DNA of 64,000 nt, from assembly GCA_024291935.2 (NCBI GenBank), contig JAGTYA010000024.1:6014001-6078000 (forward strand), read 5' to 3'. A program made the position numbers and the translations under genes. Source of the DNA: Okapia johnstoni. Its lineage: Eukaryota; Chordata; Mammalia; Artiodactyla; Giraffidae. Below, piece after piece: positions 62,570 to 64,000 of the stretch (its first letter is position 1; every line of letters starts with the position of its first letter). The notes below the pieces were generated by a model. The model had not been told where the DNA came from, searched no databases, and worked only from the letters and a program-made list of their open reading frames with translations.

Positions 62570-63780
62570 CCTGCCTGATGTATTTACTTAGCAGGAGTGG
62601 GCCAGGCCTTGTACCTGGCAGTTAAGATCCAAAAGTGAGCTAAATACCCAGTCCCTGTTCCCACAGAGCTCATGGTCTCTAAGGGAGAAAGGACCAATAA
62701 ACCATAATTACCATAATTACAGTGCTATGAAAAATCCAATCAACCCCCTCCTCCCTTCTTGGACTAGAAGAGGGAGTAACCAAGGAAGGCTTCAGAGAGG
62801 AGGTGATGTCTAAGAGGAAACCTGAAGGAGGAGCAGGAGTTCACTGAGTGAGGAGGTGGAGTTAGAGAGTTCTGGGGGGGGAAATACAGCTTGTCCAAAG
62901 GCCCAGAGAGAAGATGGAGGGCAGTGGGCATTTAGTGGGTATTGGGTTAAACTGGTCAGAGCATAGGATGCAAGGCAAAGAGCACAAAGCTGATGGGACT
63001 GGACAGGCAGGCAGGTGTCAGAGCAGGCAAGAGGACCTGGGAAAGAGACTTAACTGGGAGGTAATGGTGAGCTTTCAAAGGGTTTCAAACCAGGATTTCA
63101 AATGTGTTTTAGGAAGATCCCTGACATTATGGAGGGAGGGGTGGAAGAAGAGGCTGGAGCCTGCCTGCACATGAAAGATGGGTAAGGATGGCGAGAAGGG
63201 GATAGATGAGAGAGATCCTGAGGCGGCATAAGGGTCGGGTGCATCAGGATACAGGAGAACAGCTTGGAGGAGGGGAGGTTTTTGAAAGAAAAAGGAGGGC
63301 ACAAGGCTGCCCCAACGACTCTAGCTAAGCCAGTCCTGCACGACCAGCCTGGCAGTCATGTTCCACGATGGCACAGCTGGAACAAGCAGGGCATCCACCC
63401 TGGGTTTCCCCTGGCACCAGAGCTGGGCAGGAAGCCGCCCAGGAGCTCAGCACCCCCACTCTGGCCACTCTCACGTCTTCCTGCTGAGTGCTTGAGGCCA
63501 CCTGAGGGAGAAGGGCCAACTGCCCAGACAAGCCTTTATTGCCCAACCTGAAACCACTGGGCAGCCTCTCCCTCATTCCTGCTGTCCACAGCGCCAGCAA
63601 CCAAAAGGACAAAACGAGCTAGAACGCAACGGAATAAATTACTGCCAGATTTGCATGGCTCAGAGACATCACCACCCACCCTTTGGGGGGAGGGGTGACT
63701 CAGGAGGCCCTTTCAGGGATCTGGGCTGACTCAAACCAGTTCGGGGACGCAGGGAGATCACATCCCTTCTACTCAGGGCC
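62570..63780. other. Intron 1 sequence, possible ancient repeat
   Basis: 62590-63170 has the layout of an old dispersed element (CTGTTCCCACAGAGCTCATG, GGAAGGCTTCAGAGAGGAGG, TTTTAGGAAGATCCCTGAC), family not named. The rest is unremarkable. Confidence 0.4.
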
Positions 63781-63784
63781 TCTG

Positions 63785-63925
63785 AATGAAGCTCAACAGT
63801 AATAGCTACAGGTGTCAGGAACTGTGGAAGAGAAGTGACTTGCTCAAGGACACAAGGACAGCAAGTGGCAGAGGCAAATTTGAACCCAGGTCCCCCAGGC
63901 TGCAAATCACAGCCTCTGGGGCTCT
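63785..63925 (-). repeat. MIR fragment
   Basis: GAGAAGTGACTTGCTCAAGG, GGCAAATTTGAACCCAGGTC. Confidence 0.8.
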
Positions 63926-64000
63926 GTAGCCACCCTCAAAGCCGCCTTTTGTTCCCTGACACTCACAGACAGAGGCTTACTTTACCATCTACCAAGTGCC

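Noticed and set aside
49658..64000. PTPRU exon 1 with signal peptide
   Set aside because: No start codon with a hydrophobic leader and matching phase-1 donor was recognised. Exon 1 is presumed to be beyond the right end.

Overview
This is vertebrate nuclear DNA from a ruminant, most likely cattle or a close bovid. The ruminant signature is the interspersed repeats: BovB (RTE-type) LINEs, Bov-tA SINEs and tRNA-derived CHR-type SINEs, lying among older mammalian L1, L2, MIR and DNA-transposon remnants. I see no operons, phage, CRISPR arrays or prokaryotic features.

The window lies inside one gene on the minus strand: PTPRU (receptor-type protein tyrosine phosphatase U, PCP-2, type IIB/MAM family). 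Fifteen coding exons can be placed to the base between 49657 and 7856. All have GT..AG borders and their phases join without a break. Together they hold 2,433 coding bases (811 codons). In order they encode the MAM domain (exons 2-4), the Ig domain (5-6), four fibronectin III repeats (7, 8, 9-10, 11-12), a membrane-proximal stalk with the transmembrane helix (13-14), a 30-base microexon (15) and the start of the juxtamembrane segment (16). Exon 1 (start codon and signal peptide) lies beyond 64000. The remaining cytoplasmic exons, including both phosphatase domains, lie before position 1. Exon numbers assume a single exon 1 carrying the signal peptide.

Layout: 1-7855 is the intron after exon 16, largely L1. 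7856-21517 is a fairly compact exon cluster (16 down to 9). 21518-26335 is an intron rich in L1 and LTR sequence. 26336-26644 is exon 8. 26645-43950 is a 17-kb intron containing a nested BovB cluster (33973-39649) inside an ancient L2. 43951-49657 holds exons 7 to 2, with a CpG-rich stretch around exons 4-6. 49658-64000 is part of intron 1, with SINEs, a short hAT-like element and several degenerate low-complexity tracts.

The most informative non-genic structure is the BovB cluster. A full-length BovB (34019-37327) sits inside an older 5'-truncated BovB, which sits inside an L2; target-site duplications are readable at both levels. An extra 333-bp tandem unit next to it looks like unequal recombination between two BovB 3' tails. 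I found no evidence of a new gene system. The strongest points are the in-frame PTPRU microexon, a proprotein-convertase-like site in the fourth FN3 repeat, and the repeat history.
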